Origin: Streptoalloteichus tenebrarius
GTDB taxonomy: Bacteria > Actinomycetota > Actinomycetes > Mycobacteriales > Pseudonocardiaceae
Assembly (NCBI RefSeq): GCF_024171885.1
Contig: NZ_JAMTCP010000010.1
Coordinates: forward strand, 1-64,000
Reading direction: 5' to 3'
DNA: 64,000 nt
Shown here: positions 31,082-40,837 of the stretch, piece after piece
Layout: the number at the start of each line of letters is the position of its first letter
How positions within the stretch are numbered: the stretch's first letter is position 1
Position numbers and translations under genes: made by a program
The notes under the pieces: generated by a model
The model's input: the letters and a program-made list of their open reading frames with translations, nothing else
The model's database searches: none
Told to the model about the DNA's origin: nothing

Positions 31082-32017
31082 GTGACCAGCGTTGTCGAGG
31101 TCGTGGGGGAGCGTCCGGCCAGCCGGACGTGGCGGCCGGCGCACCCGCTGGACCTGCTGGCGGTGGTGGCCCCGTTGCGGCGGGGCACGGGTGATCCCGC
31201 GTTCCGGGTCGGGGCCGACGGCGCCGTGTGGCGGGCGATGACGACCCCCGCCGGGCCGGCGACCCTGCGCCTGGGCCGCCTCGGCGACGAGGTGGAGGCC
31301 ACGGCGTGGGGGCCGGGCGCGGAGTGGGCGCTCGACGGCGTTCCCGCGCTCCTCGGCGCGCACGACGACGACAGCGGCTTCGAGGCGCACCACCCGCTGG
31401 TGGCCGAGGCGCGCCGGCGGAACCCGGGGCTGCGCCTCGGCGCGACCGGCCGTGTCTGGGACGTGCTGGTCGCGGCCGTGCTGGAGCAGAAGGTGACCCA
31501 GCGTGAGGCGTGGCGGTCGTGGAGCGAGCTGTGCCGCTGGTTCGGCGAGCCGGCCCCGGGACCGGCCCCGGCCGGGCTGCGGGTGCCGCCCACGGCGGAG
31601 GCGTTGCGGGTCGTCACGGACTGGGAGTGGCACCGGGCGGGGGTCGACGGCGCGCGGCGGCGCACCCTCGTCGCGGTGGCGGGTGTGGCGAACCGCCTCG
31701 AACGCGCGGTGACGCTCCGGGGCGAGGAGGGCCGGCGGCTGCTGCGGCTCGTGCCGGGCGTCGGGGTGTGGACGGCCGCGGAGGTCGCGCAGCGGGCGTG
31801 GGGTGACGCCGACGCGGTGAGCGTCGGCGACTACCACGTCCCGTCCGTGGTGGGCTACGCCCTGCTCGGGCGTTCCCTCGACGACGACGGGATGCTGGAG
31901 GTGCTGGCGCCGTACGCGCCGCACCGGCAGCGCGCGGTGCGCTACATCGAGGCGTCTGGGGTCCGCCGCCCGCGCCGCGGACCCCGGCTCAGCGCCCGCG
32001 ACTACCGGGCCATCTGA
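31082..32017 (+). CDS. HhH-GPD DNA-3-methyladenine glycosylase family protein
   Basis: 311 residues. The C-terminal half has the helix-hairpin-helix LVPGVGVWTAAEVAQ followed by the VGDYHVP segment carrying the catalytic Asp (AlkA-like base excision glycosylase). The N-terminal ~110 residues are less conserved. It removes alkylated purines. Overlaps the convergent NUDIX gene by 16 bp. Confidence 0.8.
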   Translation: MTSVVEVVGERPASRTWRPAHPLDLLAVVAPLRRGTGDPAFRVGADGAVWRAMTTPAGPATLRLGRLGDEVEATAWGPGAEWALDGVPALLGAHDDDSGFEAHHPLVAEARRRNPGLRLGATGRVWDVLVAAVLEQKVTQREAWRSWSELCRWFGEPAPGPAPAGLRVPPTAEALRVVTDWEWHRAGVDGARRRTLVAVAGVANRLERAVTLRGEEGRRLLRLVPGVGVWTAAEVAQRAWGDADAVSVGDYHVPSVVGYALLGRSLDDDGMLEVLAPYAPHRQRAVRYIEASGVRRPRRGPRLSARDYRAI

Positions 32018-32550
32018 GCCGACGCCAACCGGACCAGCTCCGGGACGGTGTCCACATTGGACGGAAGTCCGTCGGTCGGCCACCACTGGAGGTCCAGCGA
32101 CTCCTCGCTGCGCACCGCCTCCGCGTCGAGGGGCGCGCGCACCAGGAACCGCACGTCCAGGTGCCGGGTGGGCACGCCCAGCGAGCACGTGATCGGGTGC
32201 ACGTCGAGGTGCAGCGGCGTCGGGTCGATCTCCAGGCCCTCGATGCCGGACTCCTCGGTGGCCTCGCGCAGCGCCGCGCCCGCCAGCGTGGTGTCCGCCG
32301 GCTCGCAGTGCCCGCCGAGCTGGAGCCACCGGCCGACCCGGGGGTGCAGGGTCAACAGCACGTTCTCGCCGGCGGCGTCGACCACGAGCGCCGAGGCCGT
32401 CAGGTGCCCCGGCTCGCAGGACCGCAGGCAGCCGTCCTCGCGCGCGGCGAGGAAGGCGAGGAACGCGTGGCGCAGCGCCTCCTGCCCGCTGTCGGCCGGC
32501 CGCCACGAGGTCAGGGTGCGGACCGCGTCCGCGTGCAGTGCCCCGGTCAC
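32002..32550 (-). CDS. NUDIX hydrolase
   Basis: 182 residues from GTG 32550. The NUDIX box is clear: [23 protein letters not shown], matching G-x5-E-x7-REVxEE-xG with minor change. It cleaves a nucleoside diphosphate-linked substrate. It overlaps the fbiB stop by 4 bp (GTGA), so it belongs to the F420 operon; the substrate is unknown. Confidence 0.85.
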   Translation of the reverse strand: MTGALHADAVRTLTSWRPADSGQEALRHAFLAFLAAREDGCLRSCEPGHLTASALVVDAAGENVLLTLHPRVGRWLQLGGHCEPADTTLAGAALREATEESGIEGLEIDPTPLHLDVHPITCSLGVPTRHLDVRFLVRAPLDAEAVRSEESLDLQWWPTDGLPSNVDTVPELVRLASAQMAR

Positions 32551-33902
32551 AGTTCCACCAGTCCTTCGGTCAGCTCCCGCGGGGGGCGGGGCGCCAGCGG
32601 CGCGTCGGCGGGCCGCCCGACCGCGACCGCGCCCAGCGGTTCCCACGTCGCGGGCAGGTCGAGCACCGAGCGCACCACGTCGGGGCAGAAGATCGTCGAG
32701 GACACCCAGCAGGAGCCGAGGTCCTCGGCGGCCAGCGCCACCAGCAGTCCCTGCACCGCCGCGCCGCCGGCGACGGTGAACATGGTCCGCTCGGCCGTGG
32801 CCCGCCTGGCGTCCGGGTAGTCGTGCGACCCCTCGCGGACGAGGAACGGCAACACCAGTTCCGGCGCGGCGAAGAGCAGGTCGCCCCGGCGCACCCTGCG
32901 CTCCACCCGCTGCGCCGGCAGGCCGTCGCGCTCCAGGTCCGCCCGCCACGCGGCCCGCATCGCCTCCAGCAGCTTCGTCCGCAGTGGACGGTCGCGCAGC
33001 CAGACGAACCGCACGGGCCGGGTGTGGTGCGGCGCGGGCGCGGTCAGCGCGGCGCCCACCGCCCTGCGCACCGCCTCCTCGTCGACCGGCTCGTCGGAGA
33101 AGGCGCGCACCGAGCGGCGCACCAGCACCGCCTCGCGCCGCCCCCGCGTGATCGCCTCGGCGGCGCCGAGCCGGAACATGTCCTCCTCGATCGGCCGCAG
33201 CAGGTCGCGCGCGGTGGACCCGTCGTCCACGAAGGACAGTCCGCGCAGCACGGCGACCGGGACGCCGCCCAGCTTGCCCTTGACCAGGTCGGCGGCGGCC
33301 GCCACCTCGTCGGCCACGGCCACGCTGGTCACCGACAGCTCGTTGCCCTGCGCGTCGACCCGGCCGGCGTACCGGTGCAGCACGGGCAGGCCGGCCGAGC
33401 CGATCGCCATGTCCGTCTGCCCCACCCGCCAGGCGCGGCCCATCGTGTCGGTGACGACGACGGCGACGTCCACCCCGAGCCGCTCGCGCAGCCCGGCCCG
33501 CAGGCGGGCGGCCGAGGCGTCCGGGTCCTCGGGCAGCAGGGCCAGCTCGTTGCCGAAGACGTTGGACGAGTCGATCCCGGAGGCGGCCTGGACGATGCCC
33601 AGCCGGTTCTCGGTGATCAGGGTGCGGCGGAAGCGGGCGACGACCCGCACCGCCTCCCGCTCGACCAGCTCCCGGCGCAGCGCGTCCCGCTCCTCGGGGT
33701 CGGTCGGGGCCGGCACCAGCCGTCCCTCCACCTTGGACAGCACCTTGCTGGTGACCACGACCACGTCGCCGTCGGCCAGCCACGGCGCGGCCTCGGCGAC
33801 CGCCGCCGTCAGGTCGTCGCCGGGGCGGAACTCGGGCAGCCCGAGGACCGGCAGCAGTGTGATCCGGTCGGCCGCGTGGTCGCCGGGAAACCGCTCAGTC
33901 AC
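32547..33902 (-). CDS. fbiB: coenzyme F420-0 gamma-glutamyl ligase / nitroreductase fusion
   Basis: 451 residues from GTG 33902. N-terminal CofE-like ligase (about 1-245; [22 protein letters not shown]) that adds glutamates to F420-0; C-terminal flavin nitroreductase-like domain (about 250-451; [12 protein letters not shown]), as in mycobacterial FbiB where it reduces dehydro-F420-0. Overlaps fbiA by 8 bp and the NUDIX gene by 4 bp. Confidence 0.95.
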   Translation of the reverse strand: MTERFPGDHAADRITLLPVLGLPEFRPGDDLTAAVAEAAPWLADGDVVVVTSKVLSKVEGRLVPAPTDPEERDALRRELVEREAVRVVARFRRTLITENRLGIVQAASGIDSSNVFGNELALLPEDPDASAARLRAGLRERLGVDVAVVVTDTMGRAWRVGQTDMAIGSAGLPVLHRYAGRVDAQGNELSVTSVAVADEVAAAADLVKGKLGGVPVAVLRGLSFVDDGSTARDLLRPIEEDMFRLGAAEAITRGRREAVLVRRSVRAFSDEPVDEEAVRRAVGAALTAPAPHHTRPVRFVWLRDRPLRTKLLEAMRAAWRADLERDGLPAQRVERRVRRGDLLFAAPELVLPFLVREGSHDYPDARRATAERTMFTVAGGAAVQGLLVALAAEDLGSCWVSSTIFCPDVVRSVLDLPATWEPLGAVAVGRPADAPLAPRPPRELTEGLVEL

Positions 33903-34887
33903 GCCACACCCCCGCGAGTCGCAACGCGTCCCGCGCCATCTCGGCGGTCGCGTCCACATCGGACATCAACAGCGGGACGGCCCGCACGGTCACGCCGGGC
34001 ACGTCGGCGGAGTCGCCCTCGTGCACCAGCCAGCCGTCCAGCACCCCGCCCTCCTTGCGGGAGCCGTAGTGCCGGCCCACCGCCTCGGCCGTGGTGGCCA
34101 CGCCGATCGCGTCGAGGCACGCGTCCGCCATGCCCCGCAACGGCCGGTCGGCGATGATCGGGGAGAGCCCCACCACGCTGGCCGGGGTCTCCCGCAGCGC
34201 CTGGCGGACGCCCGGCACCGCCAGGATCGTGCCCACGCTCACCACGGGGTTCGACGGCGCGAACAGCACCGCGTCGGCCGAGGCGATCGCCTCCACCACC
34301 CCGGGAGCCGGCTTCGCCTCCTCCGCCCCGACCGGGACGATCGCGTGCGCCGGCAACCCGGCCCGGTGGCGCACCCACCACTCCTGGAAGTGGATCGCCC
34401 GCCGCTCGCCGGTCTCCGGGTCGTCGACCACGACGTGCGTCTCCGCCCGGTCGTCGGTCATCGGCAGAAGGCGCACGCCCGGCCGCCACCGGTCGCACAG
34501 CGCCTCGGTCACCGCCGAGAGCGGGTAGCCGGCCCGCAGCATCCGGGACCGGACGAGGTGGGTGGCGATGTCGCGGTCGCCGAGCCCGAACCAGGTCGGG
34601 TCGGCGCCGTAGGCCGCCAGCTCCTCCTTCACGGTCCAGGACTCGCCGGCCCTGCCCCAGCCGCGCTCGGTGTCGATGCCCCCGCCGAGGGTGTACATGC
34701 AGGTGTCGAGGTCGGGGCAGATCCGCAACCCGTGCATCCAGACGTCGTCGCCGGTGTTGACCACCGCGACGACCTCGTGTGTCGACTCCCCGTCGGGCGC
34801 GCCCACCGCGGGCAGGCCCAACGCGGCCTTCACGCCCATGAGGAAACGCGCGCCGCCAACGCCACCAACCAGCACGACCACCTTCAC
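33895..34887 (-). CDS. fbiA: 2-phospho-L-lactate (or PEP) transferase FbiA
   Basis: 330 residues, CofD/FbiA family. N-terminal [15 protein letters not shown], then [17 protein letters not shown] and [15 protein letters not shown] are characteristic. It joins Fo to the activated lactyl/PEP moiety in F420 synthesis. Starts GTG 34887. First of a translationally coupled pair with fbiB. Confidence 0.95.
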   Translation of the reverse strand: MKVVVLVGGVGGARFLMGVKAALGLPAVGAPDGESTHEVVAVVNTGDDVWMHGLRICPDLDTCMYTLGGGIDTERGWGRAGESWTVKEELAAYGADPTWFGLGDRDIATHLVRSRMLRAGYPLSAVTEALCDRWRPGVRLLPMTDDRAETHVVVDDPETGERRAIHFQEWWVRHRAGLPAHAIVPVGAEEAKPAPGVVEAIASADAVLFAPSNPVVSVGTILAVPGVRQALRETPASVVGLSPIIADRPLRGMADACLDAIGVATTAEAVGRHYGSRKEGGVLDGWLVHEGDSADVPGVTVRAVPLLMSDVDATAEMARDALRLAGVWRD

Positions 34888-34936
34888 GGCGCGATCCTCG
34901 CACGCGGCGGCGGACGGCGGCTCGGGGCCGGAGGGG

Positions 34937-35686
34937 TCACCTCCAGAACATGAACTCCCGCAGTCCGGCCGCGGCCGAGAAGAAGTCGCCGCCGACGGTG
35001 CCGAAGAGGGCGAACACCAGGTCCCAGAACACCCTGTTGAGCTGGGGCAGGGCGAACAGCGCCGCGAACAGCGCGAGCGGGGCCCATGGCCGCACCTTCG
35101 CCGCGAACTCGCGCGCGCGGTAGGAGAGGTAGGGCTCCAGGACGCCGAAGCCGTCGAGGCCGGGCACCGGCAGGATGTTCAGGACGAACGCGGCGATCTG
35201 GAGCAGCGCGAGGTAGGACAGCCCCCACCGCAGGCCCGTCGGTAGGTCGACGGCGGCGACGACGGCGGTGAGCAGCCCGCCCACGACGAGGTTCGCCAGG
35301 GGACCGGCCAACGACACCAGCGACTCGACGCCCCGGGACCGCAACGCGTGGTGGTTGATCCACACCGCGCCGCCGGGCAGCGGAACCCCGCCCACCACGA
35401 GCAGCAGCAGGGGGATCACCAGGCTCAGCACGGGATCGGTGTAGTGGCGGGGGTCGAGGGTGAGATAGCCCTTCGCGCGCACCGCGTGGTCGCCGCCCCG
35501 GTAGGCGACGAACGCGTGCCCGAACTCGTGCAGGCACAACGAGACCGCCCATCCGCCGAGGACGAGGACGACGATGCCGGCGGTGCGCGCCAGGGGAGTG
35601 TCGAGTGTGGTCAGGACACCGCCCGCCACGGTGGCGGCGAGGATGCCGAGGAACAGGGGACTGGGTCGGACGTGAGAACGCGTCAC
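34937..35686 (-). CDS. site-2 protease family (M50) membrane protein
   Basis: 249 residues with about six membrane helices. Zn2+ site HEFGH at 53-57 in the second helix and N170-x6-D178 in LPVPGLDGF complete the M50 signature. Intramembrane proteases of this type cut membrane-bound regulators or signal remnants. It precedes fbiA on the same strand by 49 bp. Substrate unknown; the window's membrane-anchored sigma factor is a speculative candidate. Confidence 0.85.
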   Translation of the reverse strand: MTRSHVRPSPLFLGILAATVAGGVLTTLDTPLARTAGIVVLVLGGWAVSLCLHEFGHAFVAYRGGDHAVRAKGYLTLDPRHYTDPVLSLVIPLLLLVVGGVPLPGGAVWINHHALRSRGVESLVSLAGPLANLVVGGLLTAVVAAVDLPTGLRWGLSYLALLQIAAFVLNILPVPGLDGFGVLEPYLSYRAREFAAKVRPWAPLALFAALFALPQLNRVFWDLVFALFGTVGGDFFSAAAGLREFMFWR

Positions 35687-35772
35687 TGGTCCAGTCTGCC
35701 CAGCTAGCGGAGGTCCACCTACTCCGTTCGGAGTCTTCCCCGGACGGGTGTTCCCCGCTTGCGTCGCTGCTG

Positions 35773-35800
35773 TGACACAGGTGTAATCACATCGGTGTCA
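35773..35800. promoter_or_regulatory. inverted TGACAC...GTGTCA upstream of whiB2
   Basis: Perfect arms TGACAC (35773-35778) and GTGTCA (35795-35800), 16 nt apart, about 70 bp before the gene. GACAC is the core bound by the developmental regulator WhiA in Streptomyces, which acts with WhiB. Binding here is inference. Confidence 0.5.
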
Positions 35801-35861
35801 TTCGCTGTAGGGACGGCGAGTCCGCCAACCGGGGAGTGCGGAAGGCGAGGAGGCGGACGAC

Positions 35862-36176
35862 ATGCAGCAGTGGATCCTAGGGAGCCTGGTGACGGAGCGG
35901 GGGGGCGCCGAACCGGCCAGCGTGGACGTGCTGGCTGAACTGTTCGGTGCGGCAGAGGAACAGGACTGGCAGGAGCGCGCGTTGTGCGCGCAGACGGACC
36001 CGGAGGCGTTCTTCCCGGAGAAGGGCGGGTCGACCAGGGAGGCGAAGCGGATCTGCGCCGGGTGCGAGGTCCGCGCCGAGTGCCTGGAGTACGCCCTGGC
36101 GCACGACGAGCGCTTCGGGATCTGGGGCGGTCTGTCCGAGCGGGAGCGACGGAAGCTCAAGCGCCGCGCGGTGTGA
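35862..36176 (+). CDS. whiB2: WhiB-family iron-sulfur regulator, WhiB2/WhmD type
   Basis: 104 residues from ATG 35862 with GAGGAGGCGG upstream. Four cluster ligands: C42, C65, C68, C74 (C-x22-C-x2-C-x5-C), the GIWGG turn at 86-90 and a basic C-terminus (RERRKLKRR). WhiB2 controls septation and cell division in mycobacteria and acts as a cofactor of WhiA in Streptomyces. Synteny matches Rv3260c. Confidence 0.92.
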   Translation: MQQWILGSLVTERGGAEPASVDVLAELFGAAEEQDWQERALCAQTDPEAFFPEKGGSTREAKRICAGCEVRAECLEYALAHDERFGIWGGLSERERRKLKRRAV

Positions 36177-36181
36177 GTGAG

Positions 36182-36200
36182 CGGGGCCACGCCCCGGTTT
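36182..36200 (+). terminator. small hairpin after whiB2
   Basis: CGGGGC-CAC-GCCCCG followed by GTTTCC, just past the stop codon. Short, so only a possible terminator. Confidence 0.4.
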
Positions 36201-36283
36201 CCTCCCGGAGTCGTACCGTGGGCAGCCACACGGGGTAGGGGAGAACCCCGGACTGGCTGAGGCGAGGCGACGGGGAGGGGCCG

Positions 36284-39200
36284 GTGTCGCGACGAACCCC
36301 GCCCCTGCTGCGGACCGCGCCGGTGCTGGCGGTGGTGGTGTGCCACGACGGGGAGCCGTGGCTGCCGACCGCCCTGTCGGCGTTGCGCCGTCTGGTCGTC
36401 CGTCCCCGCCATGTCCTCGCGGTGGACACCGGTTCCCGGGACGACACCGCCCGACTGCTGGCCGAGGCGACCGAGGACGCGGCGGACGGCCGGCTCCTCG
36501 ACGGAGTGTTGACCCTGGGGAGGGACACCGGTTTCGGCGCCGCCGCGCGGATCGCCGTGGAGCACGCGGTCGACCGCTGGGGTGATCCCGGGCACTGGGT
36601 CTGGCTGCTGCACGACGACTGCGCCCCCGAACCGGACGCGCTGCTCGCCCTGCTCGCCGCCGCCGACGCCTCGCCGTCGGCGGCCGTGCTCGGACCGTTG
36701 GCGCTGGACTGGGCCGATCCCCGACTCGTCGTCGAGGCCGGGTTGTCGGCCGACGCGGCGGGCCACCGGCGGAGCGGGATCGACCCGGGAGAGCCGGACT
36801 GGGGCCGGTTGCGGCGGCGCGGCGAGGGGTCGGAGGAGTCGGAGGAGGAACCGCCGGACCACGGGGGACGTTTCGAGCAGAGCACGGAGGTGCTCGCCGT
36901 CGGTTCGGCCGGCATGTTGGTCCGTCGGGACGTCTGGTCCGACCTCGGCGGTTTCGATCCGGCCCTTCCGGTGCTGTGGGACGACGTCGACTTCGGCTGG
37001 CGGGCCAACCAGGCGGGCCACGTGGTGCTCTGCGTTCCCTCGGCCCGGATTCGCCATGCGCGCGCGGGACTTCGCGGCGCGCGGACGCTCGACGCCCTGC
37101 CGTCGGCGCTCCGCCCACCGGACGGCGGCGTCCCGTGGGCGGCGGATCGCGCGCACGGACTCCGAACGTTTCTCACACATTGCTCCCTTCTGTCTTTCCT
37201 CCTCGGTGTTCCCCGACTTCTCCTGCTGTCCCTGTTACGCACACTGGGCTTCGCGGCGACGCGACGCCTTCGGCGAGCCAACGCCGAGTGGGTGGCGGCA
37301 AGGTACGTCTTCTTCGGCGGAGCGCGCCTCCTGGCCGGCCGGCGGTCTCGTCAACGCCCGACGGGCGCGGGACGAGGAGACGCCGCCGCTCTGCTGGTCG
37401 GGCGAATCACCAGGCTCCGCAACGGATTCCACCGTGCGGTCGTCCACCTGGTCCGGCGTCGCGTCCAGGCCGACGCGGCGCTGGGTCGGCTCCCCGCGAA
37501 CGCGGGCCGGGTGACGGTGTGGAGCCCTTCCGAGATCGCGGCCCCTCGACGCCCGGTCGGGCCGGAGGGACTGCCCGACGGGGCCCTGGGCAGGAGGGGA
37601 CGTCCAGTCCACAAAGGACTGCGCCGCCCCCCGCGCGCGGTCGTCGTGCCGCTCGACGGCCAGTCAGGGGACGCGGTCGCCGTCGAGAGCCCGAGGCCCT
37701 CACCGGTGCCGCGCGACGGCCGCGGCGTCCGGCGGCCACCTGACCTGGTGATGGTCGATCTCGGACCCGGCCGACTGGCGCGGGAGTTCCTGCTCGCGCC
37801 GCCCGTGCTCCTGGTCGCCGCGCTGTCGGTGCTCGCGTTGGCGACGCACGTCGGGCGCCTCGGCCTCGACCCGGCCGGTGGCCGGCTGCTGCCGCTCGCG
37901 GGCCTGGCCGACACGTGGGGCGCGTACCTCGCGTCGTGGCACCCGGTCGCCGGTGGCACGTCCGCTCCGGCCCCGCCGGCCCTCGCGATCGTGGGAGTGC
38001 TCGGCGTGCTCGGCGGTCCGCCGACAGCGGTCGCCCTCCTGCTCCTGGCCGAGATGCCACTCGCCGGCCTCGCCGCCTACGCCGCGACCCGGCGCGCCCC
38101 CGTCCGGCGCTCGGTGCGGGCCGTCCTCGCCGCGATGTACGCGCTGTCGCCGGCCGCCGTCGCCGGGGTCGCCGAGGGCCGGCTCGACGCGGTGGTCGTG
38201 CACCTCCTTCTCCCTCCGGTGCTGGCGGGTGTCGTCGCCGTGGTCCGACCGGTCACCAGGGAGGACTGGACGGGCTCCTGGCTGTCCGTCGCGGCGGGCA
38301 CCGCGCTGGCGCTCGCGGTGATCGGCGCCTTCTCGCCGCTGACGCACCTGGTCGTGGTGGTGGTGGCGCTGGCGGGGTTCGTGGCGCTGCCCGGTCGGCG
38401 GGGCGACGGCCGACGCCGGGTCGTGGCCCTGTTCGCGGTGGTGCTCGCGCCGGTGGCGGCGTTGTTCCCGTGGCCGGCGGAGGTGATGCGCCACCCCGCG
38501 TTGCTGCCGCACGGTGTGGGCGCCGTGGTTCCGGAGGCTCCGGCCCCGATCACGGCGCTGGTCACGCTCCACCCGCGCGGCGCGGGCGGGATGGCCTGGG
38601 TGGGCGCGGCGGTCGTGCTCGCGGCGTTGGCCGTGGTGGTGACGCGTCCTCGACGGTCGGTGCTTCCCGGGCTCGCTGTCGCGGGTCTCGGGGCGCTCGC
38701 GGCGGTCGTCGTGCGGTGCGTGCCGGTGGTTCCCGTCGCCGGGGGAGCGGCCCAGGTGGGCTGGGTCGGGGTTCCCCTGCTGATCGTGGCGTGCGGCCTG
38801 TCGTGGTCGGTGTTGGCCGCCTGCCAGGAGGGGGAGACCTCGGGCGCGCGCTGGAGGACCCGGAGAGCCCGGAGAACGCTCGTTCCCTCCCCGGTCGTCG
38901 CGGTCGCCTGCGTGGCGTTGGTCCTCGCGCTGGCCTCGTCGGCCCTGCTGGAAGGGCGGGACGGGCCACTGAGGACGACCGACCGTCCGACGCTGGCGGC
39001 CCCGCTCGCGTACGAGGTGGAGCGGAGCGGGTGCGGTGTGCTCTGGCTCGACGACGCGCGCGTCCGGCTCGTCGCGGGCCGCCTCCCCGCCTTCGGGGAC
39101 GACGACCTCGCGCCCGTGCCCTCGGCCCCCGGGCGGCTGGAGCGCTGGTCCGGCCAACTGCGGACGGGCGACCGCGACGCGGTGCGCGCCGGACTGGCCG

Positions 39201-39781
39201 AGGTCGCCTCGGCCGGGGTCCGGTTCGTGGTCCTGCCGCGCGCGGAGCTGGCGGACCGCCTGCGGGAACTGGGCGGAGAGCGGGTGGCCGACGCCCCGTC
39301 GACCACGGACGGGCGGGCGGTGCTCCGCGTCCTCTCCCCCTACGCCCCGGCGCTGTTGCTGTCACCAGAACAGGCGGTGAACGCCCGAACGGGCGGGTTG
39401 CCTCCGGGAGATCCGGACACGCCCGGCCTGGTGCCCGTCGACGCGGTCCCGCCGACGCTCGCGGTCCGCACCTCCGAGGGCGGGGAGGGCCGGCTGCTGG
39501 TGGTGGCGGCCGAGCGGGAGCCGGGCTGGTCGGCCACGGTCGACGGCGTCCCCGTGCCCCTGGCCACCGCGTGGGGCCACCAGGTGGCGGCCCCGGTGCC
39601 CGCGCGCGCCGCCGAGGTCCGCCTGGAGCCGCCAGGGCGGGCCAGGCCGTTCCTGCTGCTGGTCCAGCTCGCGGTCGTGGTGTTCGGCCTGGTCACCGCG
39701 ATCCCGTCCCGCGCGGGGGAGCGGGGAGCCGACGCGGGGGCCTACTCGCCCTCGACGACGTCGGGGTCGAGACCCAGATAG
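36284..39781 (+). CDS. large membrane glycosyltransferase (GT2 domain plus many helices)
   Basis: 1165 residues from GTG 36284 (GGGGAGGGG upstream). GT2 domain at about 12-270: VVVCHDGEPWLPTAL, VDTGSRDDTARLL, GFGAAARIAVEHAV, LLHDDCAPEPDAL (DxD-type) and LWDDVDFGWRANQAG. Hydrophobic helices follow at about 300-330 and repeatedly from 500 to 910, then an extracytoplasmic domain and a last helix near 1135-1150. Such proteins are common next to whiB2 in actinobacteria and are thought to glycosylate envelope components; substrate unknown. Confidence 0.8.
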   Translation: MSRRTPPLLRTAPVLAVVVCHDGEPWLPTALSALRRLVVRPRHVLAVDTGSRDDTARLLAEATEDAADGRLLDGVLTLGRDTGFGAAARIAVEHAVDRWGDPGHWVWLLHDDCAPEPDALLALLAAADASPSAAVLGPLALDWADPRLVVEAGLSADAAGHRRSGIDPGEPDWGRLRRRGEGSEESEEEPPDHGGRFEQSTEVLAVGSAGMLVRRDVWSDLGGFDPALPVLWDDVDFGWRANQAGHVVLCVPSARIRHARAGLRGARTLDALPSALRPPDGGVPWAADRAHGLRTFLTHCSLLSFLLGVPRLLLLSLLRTLGFAATRRLRRANAEWVAARYVFFGGARLLAGRRSRQRPTGAGRGDAAALLVGRITRLRNGFHRAVVHLVRRRVQADAALGRLPANAGRVTVWSPSEIAAPRRPVGPEGLPDGALGRRGRPVHKGLRRPPRAVVVPLDGQSGDAVAVESPRPSPVPRDGRGVRRPPDLVMVDLGPGRLAREFLLAPPVLLVAALSVLALATHVGRLGLDPAGGRLLPLAGLADTWGAYLASWHPVAGGTSAPAPPALAIVGVLGVLGGPPTAVALLLLAEMPLAGLAAYAATRRAPVRRSVRAVLAAMYALSPAAVAGVAEGRLDAVVVHLLLPPVLAGVVAVVRPVTREDWTGSWLSVAAGTALALAVIGAFSPLTHLVVVVVALAGFVALPGRRGDGRRRVVALFAVVLAPVAALFPWPAEVMRHPALLPHGVGAVVPEAPAPITALVTLHPRGAGGMAWVGAAVVLAALAVVVTRPRRSVLPGLAVAGLGALAAVVVRCVPVVPVAGGAAQVGWVGVPLLIVACGLSWSVLAACQEGETSGARWRTRRARRTLVPSPVVAVACVALVLALASSALLEGRDGPLRTTDRPTLAAPLAYEVERSGCGVLWLDDARVRLVAGRLPAFGDDDLAPVPSAPGRLERWSGQLRTGDRDAVRAGLAEVASAGVRFVVLPRAELADRLRELGGERVADAPSTTDGRAVLRVLSPYAPALLLSPEQAVNARTGGLPPGDPDTPGLVPVDAVPPTLAVRTSEGGEGRLLVVAAEREPGWSATVDGVPVPLATAWGHQVAAPVPARAAEVRLEPPGRARPFLLLVQLAVVVFGLVTAIPSRAGERGADAGAYSPSTTSGSRPR

Positions 39782-40281
39782 GTGGCGACCTGCTCGACGA
39801 GCACGTCGTGCACCAGGTCGGCGAGGTCGTTGCCGTCCCTGGCCCGCGCCTCCAGCGGGCGGCGGTAGAGCACGATGCGGGCCCTGGTCGGCAGCCCGCG
39901 CCGGTCGACGCCGGCCGGCACCAGCCGGGCCAGCGGCACGTTGCCGTCCTCGACGACGTCGCTGCCCCACATGAGGTCCTCCGGCGAGGTGACGTTGACC
40001 TCGGGGACGTCGTCCACGGCCACGTCGAGCTGGGTCAGCTCGGTGTGCCAGCGCTGCTCGATCGGCTCCAGGGCCTCCAGCACGAGCTGGTCGAACCGCT
40101 CCGCCCTCGTCCTGGCGGCCGGCAGCGACGCGGGGTAGAGCGGCCCGCGCAGCCCCCGGCCGCGGCGGTCCCTGCGCCGGTGGCCCCCGCCGGGGCGTCC
40201 GGGCAGGCCGGGGCGCGGGTGTCGCGGGGGGCCCGGGTACGGGTGCCCCGCGGAGCCGGCCGGACCACGTGCCATCACCAC
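39742..40281 (-). CDS. zincin-like metallopeptidase family protein with a degenerate Zn site
   Basis: 179 residues from GTG 40281, which has TACCCT 7 nt upstream (leaderless; ATG at 40275 is an alternative). Arg/Gly/Pro-rich N-terminus (1-50), then the family core ending DLVHDVLVEQVATYLGLDPD. The expected HExxH zinc motif is replaced by H-D-V-L-V, so catalysis is doubtful. Homologue of Rv3259, also beside the DUF3499 gene. It overlaps the convergent glycosyltransferase end by 40 bp. Confidence 0.75.
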   Translation of the reverse strand: MVMARGPAGSAGHPYPGPPRHPRPGLPGRPGGGHRRRDRRGRGLRGPLYPASLPAARTRAERFDQLVLEALEPIEQRWHTELTQLDVAVDDVPEVNVTSPEDLMWGSDVVEDGNVPLARLVPAGVDRRGLPTRARIVLYRRPLEARARDGNDLADLVHDVLVEQVATYLGLDPDVVEGE

Positions 40282-40288
40282 GGCGGAG

Positions 40289-40294
40289 AGGGTA
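40289..40294 (-). promoter_or_regulatory. -10 element TACCCT, leaderless zincin-like gene
   Basis: On the minus strand TACCCT, 7 nt, then GTG 40281. The divergent DUF3499 promoter lies about 55 bp away. Confidence 0.5.
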
Positions 40295-40344
40295 CGCCGT
40301 GCGTGTCACCCGCGTGCCTGCCACGCTCGGGGACCTGGTGGCGC

Positions 40345-40350
40345 TATCGT
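40345..40350 (+). promoter_or_regulatory. -10 element TATCGT, leaderless DUF3499 gene
   Basis: TATCGT, 7 nt, then GTG 40358, with no Shine-Dalgarno sequence. Confidence 0.55.
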
Positions 40351-40357
40351 CGCCACC

Positions 40358-40717
40358 GTGCGGAGCGTGAGGCGGTGCTCGCGGACCGGGTGCACGAACC
40401 CGGCCGTTGCGACGCTCACCTACGCCTACGCCGACTCCACAGCCGTGGTCGGTCCACTCGCCACGTACGCGGAGCCGCACAGCTACGACCTGTGCGAGCA
40501 GCACGCGATGCGGCTGACCGTCCCCCGCGGCTGGGAGGTGGTGCGGCATGAGGGTGAGTTCGCCGTCCCGCAGCCCTCGGTGGACGACCTGACCGCGCTC
40601 GCCGAGGCGGTGCGGGAGGCCGGCCGGGCGGACCGGCCGGTCGAGACGCCGGAGCCGACCAGCGGCACCGGCCGACGTGGTCATCTCCGGGTGCTGCCCA
40701 ACCCGGCCGATGATTGA
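40358..40717 (+). CDS. DUF3499 family protein
   Basis: 119 residues. A zinc-ribbon-like set near the N-terminus (C-S-R-T-G-C, then L-C-E-Q-H) and Y-A-D-S-T-A-V-V-G-P-L are typical of actinobacterial DUF3499 (Rv3258c). Function unknown; always near manB and whiB2. The C-terminal third is probably disordered. Confidence 0.85.
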   Translation: MRSVRRCSRTGCTNPAVATLTYAYADSTAVVGPLATYAEPHSYDLCEQHAMRLTVPRGWEVVRHEGEFAVPQPSVDDLTALAEAVREAGRADRPVETPEPTSGTGRRGHLRVLPNPADD

Positions 40718-40837
40718 CGCGGCCACCTCGTGCGCGACGTCGCGCGAGGTGACGAGCCCACCGGTGGCGCAGCGCGTGACCAGCCCCCGTCGGTAGGCTG
40801 CCGCTGGCAGCACGAGCGAGGAGCAACGGGAGAAGGC

